Below are positions 34,552-41,764 of a stretch of 64,000 nt of DNA, one piece after another. Within the stretch, counting starts at the first letter, position 1. Every line of letters begins with the position of its first letter. The position numbers and the translations under genes are program-made. The stretch comes from Desulfoferula sp040751985 (lineage in GTDB: Bacteria > Desulfobacterota > Desulfarculia > Desulfarculales > Desulfarculaceae): the NCBI GenBank assembly GCA_040751985.1, contig JBFMFU010000047.1:1-64000 (forward strand). The letters are read 5' to 3'. Under the pieces are notes generated by a model. It did not search any database and was not told the DNA's origin. It saw only the letters and a program-made list of their open reading frames with translations.

Positions 34552-35259
34552 ATGGCCAACGATGATTTCATACAGGCCCTGCAGCAGTCGGTCAAGCAGG
34601 AGATAGTCCAGAACTATTTCCGCGAACGGCGCATCATCGAGGAGGAGGTGCTGCTGGTCACCGAGGCGGCCAGCGCCTTTCTGGGCGGGCTGGCCGCCTG
34701 GGACAAGGCCGCGGCCATCTTGGGCCGGGCCCTGCTCACCGACCAGGGCGCCCGGCTGTTCTTCGCCCTGGCCGGCCTGCCGCCGCCCGAGCCCCAGGCC
34801 GTGGCCCAGGTGGCGCCGGCGGTGGGCCTGCGGCCCATCCGGGGCCTGACCCAGGCCGGCCGCTACCGCAGCCTGGTGGCCGGGCTGTACCAGGGCCTCT
34901 GGGAGCAGGCCCAGGAGCTAAAGCAGGAGCGGCAGCGGGCCCTGGAGCTGATGCAGGAGGTCAACGGCGACATCCGCGCCTTCGAGGCCAACCACGACCT
35001 GATGACCCTGGCCAGCTACCTGCGCTCCCTGGACCCGGCCGAGCTGCAGCGCCGCAAGATCCTGGGCGTGAACTTCACGGCCGCGGAAAAGGCTCTGTCG
35101 GCCGAGGCCCTGTCCTTCCGGCCCCTGAAGCAGGCTGCCATGGGCCTGGACCAGGAGCCGCCCTCCCCCCGCCCGCCCCGCCAGGTGCTGGCCGAGGCCC
35201 GGGAGCTGCTCAGAGGCCTGGCCCGGCAGCACCCCCGAGAGCTCAAGCGCTATCTCTGA
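34552..35259 (+). CDS. Hypothetical helical protein
   Basis: 235 residues, acidic N-terminus (MANDDFIQALQQSVKQEI) and mostly helix. The region QNYFRERRIIEEEVLLV and the later EQAQELKQERQRALELMQEV suggest coiled-coil-forming helices. No signal peptide and no catalytic motif. It does not match a family I know. It lies between nadK (divergent) and the CoA-transferase pair, in the same direction as the latter but separated by 67 nt. Confidence 0.65.
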   Translation: MANDDFIQALQQSVKQEIVQNYFRERRIIEEEVLLVTEAASAFLGGLAAWDKAAAILGRALLTDQGARLFFALAGLPPPEPQAVAQVAPAVGLRPIRGLTQAGRYRSLVAGLYQGLWEQAQELKQERQRALELMQEVNGDIRAFEANHDLMTLASYLRSLDPAELQRRKILGVNFTAAEKALSAEALSFRPLKQAAMGLDQEPPSPRPPRQVLAEARELLRGLARQHPRELKRYL

Positions 35260-35326
35260 TTACGCCGCGGTTGCGCGCGCCCGGTTTTTTTGCTATTTCG
35301 GGGGGGCTGGCCGGCGCGGAGGGACC

Positions 35327-36256
35327 GTGGACAAGACGAGCCGCAACAAGGTAATGAGCCTGCCCGAGGCGGTGGCTGAGTTGGTGCGCCCCGGCGACAA
35401 GGTGGCCGTGGGCTGCGGCCTGGAAGGCTTCATCCCCTTCGCGGCCAGCCACGAGATCATCCGCCAGGGCATCGGCCCCCTGACCCTCATCGCGCCCATC
35501 TCCAACATCTGCCTAGACCAGATCATCGCCGCCGGCCTGGCCCAGGGGGTCATCGCGGCCTGGGTGGGCAACGTCTCCACCGGCGTGGGCTACGCCTTCC
35601 GCCGGGCAGTGGAGGAGGGCCGGCCCCGGCCGCTCACCGTGTTCAACCACAGCAACTTCTCCCTGACCCTGGCCCTGGAGGCCGGCTCCCGCGGCCTGCC
35701 CATGGCCGTGAGCCGCACGCCGCTGGGCAGCGACATCATAAGGGACAGCCCCCACTTCCAGCCCTTCACCTGCCCGCACAGCGGCCAGCGGCTGCTGGCG
35801 GTCAAGGCCCTGAACCCGGAGGTGGCCCTGATCCACGTGCAGCTGGCCGACGCGGCCGGCAACGGCCAGGGCTGGGGGGCCAGCGGCTTCACCCGCCAGG
35901 CGGCCCTGGCCGCCCGGCGGGTGCTACTGACCTGCGAGGAGCTGGTGGACAGCGAGGTGATCCGCGCCGACCCGGACCGCACCCTGGTGCCGGGGCTGTT
36001 GGTGGATGCGGTCTGCCCGGCGCCCTGGGGGGCCCACCCCTCCTCGGTGCAGGGCTACTACAACCTGGACAACGACTTCTTCGTGGACTACTCCCGCCGC
36101 AGCAAGGACCCAGAGGAGGCCCAGGCCTGGCTCAAGGAGTGGATTCTGGAGACGCCGGACCGCCGGGCCTACCTGGCCAAGCTGGACCCGGCCCGCCTGG
36201 CCAGGCTCGAGGTGAGCCACCCCGCCCCCTCCAGCCCCGTGGAGTACGGCTGGTGA
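35327..36256 (+). CDS. CoA-transferase/hydrolase subunit A (GctA/IpdA-like)
   Basis: 309 residues of the family I CoA-transferase alpha type, starting at GTG 35327. Fits: MSLPEAVAELVRPGDKVAVGCGLEGF, AFRRAVEEG, VALIHVQLADAAGNGQGWG (a conserved strand and turn) and YNLDNDFFVDYSRRS near the end. Alternatives are glutaconate CoA-transferase or the IpdAB ring-opening hydrolase of steroid degradation; both are built the same way. Next to a benzoyl-CoA reductase-type cluster, a CoA-ester role in aromatic or dicarboxylate metabolism is reasonable but inferred. The stop overlaps the GTG of subunit B. Confidence 0.82.
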   Translation: MDKTSRNKVMSLPEAVAELVRPGDKVAVGCGLEGFIPFAASHEIIRQGIGPLTLIAPISNICLDQIIAAGLAQGVIAAWVGNVSTGVGYAFRRAVEEGRPRPLTVFNHSNFSLTLALEAGSRGLPMAVSRTPLGSDIIRDSPHFQPFTCPHSGQRLLAVKALNPEVALIHVQLADAAGNGQGWGASGFTRQAALAARRVLLTCEELVDSEVIRADPDRTLVPGLLVDAVCPAPWGAHPSSVQGYYNLDNDFFVDYSRRSKDPEEAQAWLKEWILETPDRRAYLAKLDPARLARLEVSHPAPSSPVEYGW

Positions 36257-37008
36257 GCCACTACACCCCGGCCGAGATCATGGTGGCCGCCGCCGCCCGC
36301 CAGATAAAGGACGGCGAGGTGGTGTTCGTGGGCATGCGCCTGCCTCTCTTAGCCTTCAACCTGGCCACCGCCACCCACGCCCCCCGCGCCCTGGGCCTGT
36401 TCGAAAACGGGGTGCTGCGCGACCGGCCGGCCGCGGCCCCCATCATCACCATGGGCGACGCCCCCAACCAGACCCACGCCCTGAAGGTGTGCGGCCTGGA
36501 GGAGGTGATGAGCATGCTCAGCCGGGGCCTGGTGGACCTGGGCTTCATCGGCGGGGCCCAGGTGGACCAGTGGGGCCACGTGAACACCCACCGGGTGGAG
36601 CTGGGCGGCGGCCGCTTCCGGCGCCTGCCCGGCTCCGGGGGCGGGGCGGACATCGCCTGCCTGGCCGGCCGCTTGCTCATCGTCATGAAGCACGAGCGCC
36701 GCCGCCTGGTGCCCCAGGTGGACTTCATCACCTCGCCGGGCTGGGGGCCCCGGCCCGGCTGGCGCCAGGAGCAGGGCCTCACCCAGGGCGGCCCGGCGGC
36801 CCTGATCACCTCCCTGGGCGTGTTCACCTTCCCCCAGGGCCGGGCCACCCTGTCCTCCCTGCATCCGGGGGTGAGCCTGGAGCAGGTGGCCGCCGAGACC
36901 GGCTGGGAGCTGGCCGTGTCCCCGGCTCTGCAACCCACGCCGGAACCCACCGCCCAAGAGCTTGAGATCATTAGACGATTTGATCCCCAGGGCTTCTGGA
37001 CCCGCTAA
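36253..37008 (+). CDS. CoA-transferase/hydrolase subunit B (GctB/IpdB-like)
   Basis: 251 residues starting at the GTG overlapping the stop of subunit A (GTGA). The N-terminus (YTPAEIMVAAAARQI) and FVGMRLPLLAFNLATATHAP are typical of beta subunits. Glu51 in LFENG lies where glutaconate CoA-transferase has its catalytic Glu54. This favours a transferase, but the flanking residues differ (ENG rather than ESG), so an IpdB-type hydrolase is not excluded. Also GGAQVDQWGHVNTH and ITSLGVFTF. Obligate partner of subunit A. Confidence 0.82.
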   Translation: MSHYTPAEIMVAAAARQIKDGEVVFVGMRLPLLAFNLATATHAPRALGLFENGVLRDRPAAAPIITMGDAPNQTHALKVCGLEEVMSMLSRGLVDLGFIGGAQVDQWGHVNTHRVELGGGRFRRLPGSGGGADIACLAGRLLIVMKHERRRLVPQVDFITSPGWGPRPGWRQEQGLTQGGPAALITSLGVFTFPQGRATLSSLHPGVSLEQVAAETGWELAVSPALQPTPEPTAQELEIIRRFDPQGFWTR

Positions 37009-37017
37009 GTTTTTTGG

Positions 37018-37046
37018 TTGACAAACACCACCCGCCAACTTATAGT
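37018..37046 (+). promoter_or_regulatory. Sigma-70-type promoter upstream of the DUF2080/GNAT/bam genes
   Basis: A consensus TTGACA (37018-37023), exactly 17 nt spacer, then TATAGT (37041-37046). A perfect TATAAT also occurs at 37058-37063 but has no -35 at the right distance. This is the clearest promoter in the window. Confidence 0.75.
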
Positions 37047-37079
37047 TACAATGTAGCTATAATTTAGTTATCATATAGC
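37041..37079. promoter_or_regulatory. Candidate operator: palindrome plus third half-site over the promoter
   Basis: The 21-bp sequence 37041-37061 is an imperfect palindrome (arms TATAGTTACA and TGTAGCTATA around a central A, one mismatch in ten). A third TATAGC copy is at 37074-37079. The first arm covers the -10, so binding would repress. The regulator is unknown. Confidence 0.55.
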
Positions 37080-37102
37080 AGACACCAGGGTGAGGACACA
37101 GT

Positions 37103-37129
37103 ATGACCCTGCAGGATAACAAGGCGTAA
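37103..37129 (+). CDS. Possible 8-residue leader peptide
   Basis: ATG through TAA encoding MTLQDNKA, with GAGG about 7 nt upstream, between the promoter and the DUF2080-like gene. It is the only ORF-like thing in this leader. No attenuator hairpin with a T tract follows, so a regulatory role is speculative. Confidence 0.2.
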   Translation: MTLQDNKA

Positions 37130-37153
37130 ACCGGCCCGGACCAAGAGTGCCCT

Positions 37154-37354
37154 ATGAGCGATAGCGACAAGACCGCTCCCCTCTCCCCGGCCCCGCCCGG
37201 CGAGGCCCCTGGCGAGAGCCGCCACAAGGCCAAGTTCGAGGTCTACGGCGAGGAGATGATCGAAAAAGAGGTCAAGCAGAGCGGCAACTCAGGAAGGGTC
37301 TACCTGCCCCCGGAGTGGGTGGGCAAGAACGTCAAAATAATCCGTATCGATTGA
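37154..37354 (+). CDS. DUF2080-like small protein
   Basis: 66 residues: a disordered Ser/Pro-rich N-terminus (about 25 residues) then KFEVYGEEMIEKEV and the signature KQSGNSGRVYLPPEWVGKNV, which matches the DUF2080 family (small proteins often labelled transposon-encoded, AbrB-like in look). No transposase is nearby. Position between the promoter/operator and GNAT-bam suggests it may regulate the cluster, possibly its own operator; that is inference. Confidence 0.7.
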   Translation: MSDSDKTAPLSPAPPGEAPGESRHKAKFEVYGEEMIEKEVKQSGNSGRVYLPPEWVGKNVKIIRID

Positions 37355-37367
37355 GGCGAGTGTCAGG

Positions 37368-37805
37368 ATGGGAGCCTTAAAACTGCGTCCGCTGAGCAAG
37401 AAGGATTTACCGGATGTAGAGCGCATCCAGGCCCACATCACCCGCCAGCCAGTGCCCCAGGCCTGGATGGACATGGTGGCCGAACACGTGAACCAGCAGT
37501 ACCGCATGGGGCTGGTGGCCGAGCTGGACGGGGACGCGGTGGGTTTCATCCTGGGAGAGATAAAGATCGGCGGCTTCGGCACCGAGCTCTCCGGCTGGCT
37601 GGAGGTGGTGGGCGTGGAGCCGGAGCACATGGGCGCCGGCGTGGGCGCCGCCCTGGCCGGCGAGCTGTTCGAGGAGTTGGCCCGCCGGGGAGTCAAAGAG
37701 GCGCTCACCGCGGTGCGCTGGGACCGGGGCGACATGCTGGCCTTTTTCAAGAAGGTGGGTTTTGACCAGAGCCCCTTCATCAACCTGCGCCGCAGCGGAG
37801 ACTAG
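37368..37805 (+). CDS. GNAT-family N-acetyltransferase (upstream copy)
   Basis: 145 residues. GNAT layout: LRPLSKKDLPDVERIQ at the N-terminus, VAELDGDAVGFILG strand, then VVGVEPEHMGAGVGAALAGELFEEL, in which HMGAGVGAAL takes the place of the usual Q/RxxGxG/A acetyl-CoA loop. It ends with FFKKVGFDQSPF. The acetyl (or acyl) acceptor is unknown. It lies 13 nt after the DUF2080-like gene and 153 nt before bamB. A second, related GNAT is found past bamF. Together they may control CoA enzymes by acylation (inference). Confidence 0.85.
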   Translation: MGALKLRPLSKKDLPDVERIQAHITRQPVPQAWMDMVAEHVNQQYRMGLVAELDGDAVGFILGEIKIGGFGTELSGWLEVVGVEPEHMGAGVGAALAGELFEELARRGVKEALTAVRWDRGDMLAFFKKVGFDQSPFINLRRSGD

Positions 37806-37814
37806 CCTGCCGAC

Positions 37815-37958
37815 AAACCTGGTTCTCTCAGGAAATCCTAGCGGCGGCCGCTGCCGGGACCCGCGGCCGAAAATGGAGTGGTTGGTGGCCTAAGCCCGCG
37901 ACGCCGAATCCGAGAGCCTTGGCTGCCGGCCGGCCATCCCACTCTCGCGAGGTACGAG
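37815..37958 (+). promoter_or_regulatory. Possible structured leader upstream of bamB
   Basis: A 144-nt non-coding stretch with several inverted repeats: CCTG/CAGG around GTTCTCT (37819-37833), CGGCCGC/GCGGCCG with an 11-nt loop (37845-37869), and CTCTCGCGAG before the start. No T tract, so not a simple terminator. It could be a cis-acting RNA (for a tungsten/molybdenum enzyme, a Moco/Tuco-type element is worth testing), or just GC-rich leader. Confidence 0.3.
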
Positions 37959-39986
37959 ATGAGATACGCAGAAACCGGTTTCAACTTAGAGGTCGATCTG
38001 ACCCGCGGGAGCATCGACCGGGTAGCCACCGACCCCCAAGACACCGAGCTGTATCTGGGCGGCCTGGGCACCAACGCCAAGATCCTCTGGGACCGGGTGC
38101 CCCCGGAGGTGGAGCCCTTTTCGCCGGAAAACCTGCTGATCTTCGCCGCCGGCCTGCTCTGCGGCACCCCAGCCACCGGCTGCAACCGCACCATCGTCTC
38201 GACCTTTTCGCCCCAGACCCGCCTGATGGCCTTTTCCATGATGGGCGGCTTCTGGGCCCCGGAGCTGAAGTACGCCGGCTATGACAAGGTGATCATCCGG
38301 GGACAGTCTCCGGAGCTGGTCTATCTGTGGATCCACAACGACAAGGTGGAGATCCGCGACGCCGCGCACCTGAAGGGCAAGGGCGCCATCGAAACCGCCG
38401 AGCTGATCAAGCAGGAACTCAAGGAGCCCAGGGCCCAGGTGGCCGCCATCGGCCTGGCCGGCGAGAACCGGGTCTTCTTCGCCTCCATCGAGCAGGGCCG
38501 CTCCAGCGCCAGCCGGGGCGGCATCGGCGCGGTGATGGGCGACAAGAGGCTCAAGGCCATCGCGGTGCGCGGCACCAAGGACATCAGCGTGGCCCAGCCG
38601 GCCGAGTACATGGCCCTGTGCAACGAGGTGCTGGAGTACATCAAGTTCCGCAACGCCAACCCCATTCCGGGCGTGATGCCCATCCTGGCCGGGCTGGGCT
38701 CCCCGCAGGAGATGAAGGTCCACGACGAGAAGTGGCACACCGAGAACTTCTGCTGGGGCAACTCCCGGGTGCGGCGCAAGGACTTCTGGAACGAGGAGAT
38801 CGCCAAGAACTGGGCCGAGACCCTGGACAACATGCGCACCCGGCTGATCAGCTGCTACAACTGCCCCATGACCTGCGGGGCCACCATCTCCCCGCCGGGC
38901 ATGCCCACCTACATGATGAAGTGCTTCTCCAAGCTCACCTACACCATGGCCGCCTTCGCGGACCTGGAGTTCGGCCTGGGCATCGCCCAGAGCGCCACCG
39001 AGTACGGGGTGGACGGCTTCTCGGCGCCCCAGGTGATGGCCTTCGCCCTGGAGCTATTGGAGAACGGCATCCTCAGCGACGCCGACTTTCCGGGCATGCC
39101 CGAGGACAACGAGGGGCGCTTCTACTACCTGCTGGACAAGATCGTGCGTCGGGAGGGCATCGGCGACGTGTTGGCCAACGGCACCTACTGGGCGGCCAAG
39201 CAGATCGGCAAGGGCGCCGAGGCCTTCGCCCACAACAACATCAAGAAGCACGAGCAGCTGCCCCTGAAGCTGTCCATGCTCAACCCCATCTACTTCCTGA
39301 TGTACGCCACCGGCGAGAAGATCAACATCACCCAGATCGAGGGCCAGTTCCCCCAGGCGCCCTTCCCCACCCGGGAGGAGCGGGAGGCCTTCGTCAAGGA
39401 CTGGTTCCAGGTCCCCCACGAGGGGTTCAAGCAGTACCTCCTGGACTGGGAGATGCGCGGCGAAAAATCCATGCCCTTCTACCCCACGGTGCAGATGTGC
39501 TGCGAGATCGTGGACTGGCAGGAGCGCATGCACTACATCGACGACGCCCTGGGCATGTGCGCCGGCCTGTCCTCGTTCCCCCTGAAGCCGCCCTACCACA
39601 TCCACAACTACCCCAAGTTCATCTCGGCCGGGGCCGGCATCGAGATGGACGAGGATAAGCTGACCCTGGCCATCAAGCGCTACCGCACCCTGGTGCGGGC
39701 CAACAACATCCGCCGGGGCATGAGCCGCAAGGACGAGAAGCCGCCCAAGGACCACTGGAAGAAGAGGTTCCCGGAGCTGGAAAAGGAGCTGCTGGACACC
39801 TACTACCAGTTCAAGGGCTGGAACCAGCAGGGCATCCCCACCAAGGAGTCCCTGCACGAGCTGGGCCTGGACTTCGTCTACGAGGACTTCGTTAAGCGGG
39901 GCGTCTATCAAGAGGCACAGGAGGCTTCCTCGGAAGAGGCTGTGGTGGAGGAGAAGCTGCAGCAGAGCGGAGGGAGCGCAGCGTGA
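37959..39986 (+). CDS. bamB: BamB-like tungsten aldehyde-ferredoxin-oxidoreductase family protein
   Basis: 675 residues, start ATG 37959 (GAGG upstream), N-terminus MRYAETGFNLEVDLTRGSI as in BamB, the active-site subunit of class II benzoyl-CoA reductase. Recognisable are LIFAAGLLCGTPATGCNR, GENRVFFASIEQGRSSASRGG, the Fe-S motif CYNCPMTCG (about 305-313; CxxCxxxC) with a further Cys in LGMCAGLSSFP, and INITQIEGQFPQAPFP. BamB binds W-bis-pyranopterin and one [4Fe-4S] cluster and dearomatises benzoyl-CoA without ATP. The length and motif order fit BamB closely. Substrate could also be another aryl-CoA, since BamB-like paralogs exist. The Gln/Glu/Ser-rich last 25 residues look like a linker. The stop overlaps bamC (GTGA). 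Confidence 0.9.
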   Translation: MRYAETGFNLEVDLTRGSIDRVATDPQDTELYLGGLGTNAKILWDRVPPEVEPFSPENLLIFAAGLLCGTPATGCNRTIVSTFSPQTRLMAFSMMGGFWAPELKYAGYDKVIIRGQSPELVYLWIHNDKVEIRDAAHLKGKGAIETAELIKQELKEPRAQVAAIGLAGENRVFFASIEQGRSSASRGGIGAVMGDKRLKAIAVRGTKDISVAQPAEYMALCNEVLEYIKFRNANPIPGVMPILAGLGSPQEMKVHDEKWHTENFCWGNSRVRRKDFWNEEIAKNWAETLDNMRTRLISCYNCPMTCGATISPPGMPTYMMKCFSKLTYTMAAFADLEFGLGIAQSATEYGVDGFSAPQVMAFALELLENGILSDADFPGMPEDNEGRFYYLLDKIVRREGIGDVLANGTYWAAKQIGKGAEAFAHNNIKKHEQLPLKLSMLNPIYFLMYATGEKINITQIEGQFPQAPFPTREEREAFVKDWFQVPHEGFKQYLLDWEMRGEKSMPFYPTVQMCCEIVDWQERMHYIDDALGMCAGLSSFPLKPPYHIHNYPKFISAGAGIEMDEDKLTLAIKRYRTLVRANNIRRGMSRKDEKPPKDHWKKRFPELEKELLDTYYQFKGWNQQGIPTKESLHELGLDFVYEDFVKRGVYQEAQEASSEEAVVEEKLQQSGGSAA

Positions 39987-40552
39987 AGGGCCAGAAAAAA
40001 ACCAAGATCGTGAAGTCCATCAAGGTGGACGCGGACAAGTGCAACGGCTGCCGGGCCTGCGAGGTGATCTGCTCGGCCTTTCACAGCGCGCCCAAGTACA
40101 GCGGCAACAACCCGGCCCGCTCGCGCATCCGGGTGGTGCGCGATCCTCTGAGGGACATCTACGTGCCCATCTACGCCGGCGAGTACACTGCGGCCGAGTG
40201 CATGGGCCGGGACAAGTACGTGATCGACGGCAAGGAGTACGAGGAGTGCGCCTTCTGCCGGGCCTCCTGCCCCTCCCGGGACCTGTTCAAGGAGCCCGAC
40301 TCCGGTCTGCCCCTGAAGTGCGACATGTGCGAGGGCGAGGACGAGCCCCTGTGCGTCAAGTGGTGCCTGGTGGACGCCCTGACCTACGAGGAGCGCGAGG
40401 AGGAGGTAGAGGAGGAGGAAAAGCCCGAGGAGATGGAGCTAGGGCTGGAGGCGCTGGCCAAGAAGTTCGGCCTGGAGAAGGTCACCGACGCCGTGGCCCG
40501 CATGGCGATGCAGAAGCGGGGCTACGACCTCGAGGAAGCCAAGAAGGAATAG
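39983..40552 (+). CDS. bamC: BamC-like polyferredoxin subunit
   Basis: 189 residues, start at the GTG overlapping the bamB stop. First cluster CNGCRACEVIC (Cys 20, 23, 26, 30), then ECAFCRASCP near 85 and KCDMCEGEDEPLCVKWC near 106, a HycB-like three- or four-cluster ferredoxin. In the known enzyme BamC is bound to BamB and passes electrons to it. After the last cluster is a strongly acidic stretch (EEREEEVEEEEKPEEME, about 133-149) then a helical tail, an electrostatic docking segment by inference. Nine nt separate it from bamD. Confidence 0.88.
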   Translation: MKGQKKTKIVKSIKVDADKCNGCRACEVICSAFHSAPKYSGNNPARSRIRVVRDPLRDIYVPIYAGEYTAAECMGRDKYVIDGKEYEECAFCRASCPSRDLFKEPDSGLPLKCDMCEGEDEPLCVKWCLVDALTYEEREEEVEEEEKPEEMELGLEALAKKFGLEKVTDAVARMAMQKRGYDLEEAKKE

Positions 40553-40561
40553 GGCCCCGCC

Positions 40562-41737
40562 GTGGAGAACGTTGCCGATTACAAAGAGATCGTCGATCTC
40601 ATCAAGGCCGGCGGCGGGGAGGCCTTCAAGCGCTGCTTCCAGTGCGGGCTGTGCGACACCCTCTGCCCCTGGAACCGGGTGCGCAGCTTCAGCATGCGCA
40701 AAATCGTGCGTCAGGCCACCTTCGGCCTGACCGACATCGAGAGCGAGGACATCTGGCGCTGCACCACCTGCGGCCGCTGCCCGCAGCGCTGCCCCCGGGA
40801 TGTCAAGCAGATCGAGTCCGGCGTGGCCCTCCGGCGCATCGCCACCGAGTACGGCGTCTTCCCCAACGCAGTCAAGCCCATCCGCACCATCAGCGGCAGC
40901 CTGATCGGCGAGGGCAACCCCCTGAGCGAGGAGCGTAAGAACCGGGCCAACTGGGCCGAGGGCCTCTCGGTGCCCACCTTCAGCGAGGGCACGGAGTACC
41001 TCTACTTCCCCGGCTGCTACCTCTGCTATGACCCGCGGCTGAAGAAGGTGGCCAAGGCCACGGCCAAGCTGCTTAACCAAGCCGGGGTGGACTACGGCAT
41101 CCTGGGCGCCAAGGAAAACTGCTGCGGCGAGAGCATCCGCAAGACCGGCGACGAGGAGCTGTTCAAGCGCCTGGCCCGGGAGAACATCAAGACCTTCGTG
41201 GACAACGGCGTCAAGAAAATCCTGGTCTCCTCGCCCCACTGCTACCACACCTTCAAGAACGAGTACCGCGAGTTTCGGGTGGACTTCGAGGTGGTGCACA
41301 TCTCCCAGTTCCTGCTGCAGCTCATCAAACAAGGCCGGCTGGAGATCAAAAAGGAGTTCGCCAAGAAGGTCACCTACCACGACCCCTGCTACCTGGGCCG
41401 GCACAACGGCGTCTACGAGGAGCCGCGGGAGCTGCTGCGCCAGGTGCCGGGCCTGGAGCTGCAGGAGATGCCCGACAACCTGCGCGACAGCCTGTGCTGC
41501 GGGGGCGGTGGCGGCAGGATATGGATGGAGACCCCCAGCAGCGAGCGCTTCTCCAATCTGCGCCTGGCCCAGGCCGTGGAGCTGGGGGCCGAGGTGCTGG
41601 TCACCGCCTGCCCCTATTGCATCGCCAACTTCGAGGACAGCCGCCTGGCCCTGGCCGACAGCCAAGGCGCCGAGCAGGAAGGCAAGCCGCTGATCGAGAT
41701 CAGGGACCTGACCGAGGTGATACAGGAGGCGGTTTAG
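40562..41737 (+). CDS. bamD: BamD-like HdrD/GlpC-type Fe-S protein with two CCG domains
   Basis: 391 residues starting at GTG 40562. Two [4Fe-4S] motifs: C25, C28, C31, C35 (CFQCGLCDTLC) and C67, C70, C73, C77 (CTTCGRCPQRC). Then two Cys-rich CCG domains: FPGCYLC with ENCCGES, and HDPCYLGRHN with SLCCGGGGGR. These bind non-cubane or noncanonical clusters in HdrB/HdrD and make the protein a candidate disulfide- or electron-bifurcating partner. In the Bam set it sits between BamC and BamE. No membrane segment; soluble. All motif Cys are present. Confidence 0.9.
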   Translation: MENVADYKEIVDLIKAGGGEAFKRCFQCGLCDTLCPWNRVRSFSMRKIVRQATFGLTDIESEDIWRCTTCGRCPQRCPRDVKQIESGVALRRIATEYGVFPNAVKPIRTISGSLIGEGNPLSEERKNRANWAEGLSVPTFSEGTEYLYFPGCYLCYDPRLKKVAKATAKLLNQAGVDYGILGAKENCCGESIRKTGDEELFKRLARENIKTFVDNGVKKILVSSPHCYHTFKNEYREFRVDFEVVHISQFLLQLIKQGRLEIKKEFAKKVTYHDPCYLGRHNGVYEEPRELLRQVPGLELQEMPDNLRDSLCCGGGGGRIWMETPSSERFSNLRLAQAVELGAEVLVTACPYCIANFEDSRLALADSQGAEQEGKPLIEIRDLTEVIQEAV

Positions 41738-41764
41738 CCCCAGGGCCGGCGAAAGCGAGGAAAG

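Noticed and set aside
36139..36252. A longer N-terminus for CoA-transferase subunit B
   Set aside because: The extra sequence is the out-of-frame end of subunit A; the GTG at 36253 gives the family N-terminus and the usual coupled overlap.
37154..37354. Evidence of a transposon at the DUF2080-like gene
   Set aside because: No transposase, terminal inverted repeats or target duplication are seen around it.
37815..37958. Naming the bamB leader a molybdenum/tungsten cofactor riboswitch
   Set aside because: The inverted repeats are real but I cannot match the conserved core of that RNA by eye; left as a structured leader of unknown type.
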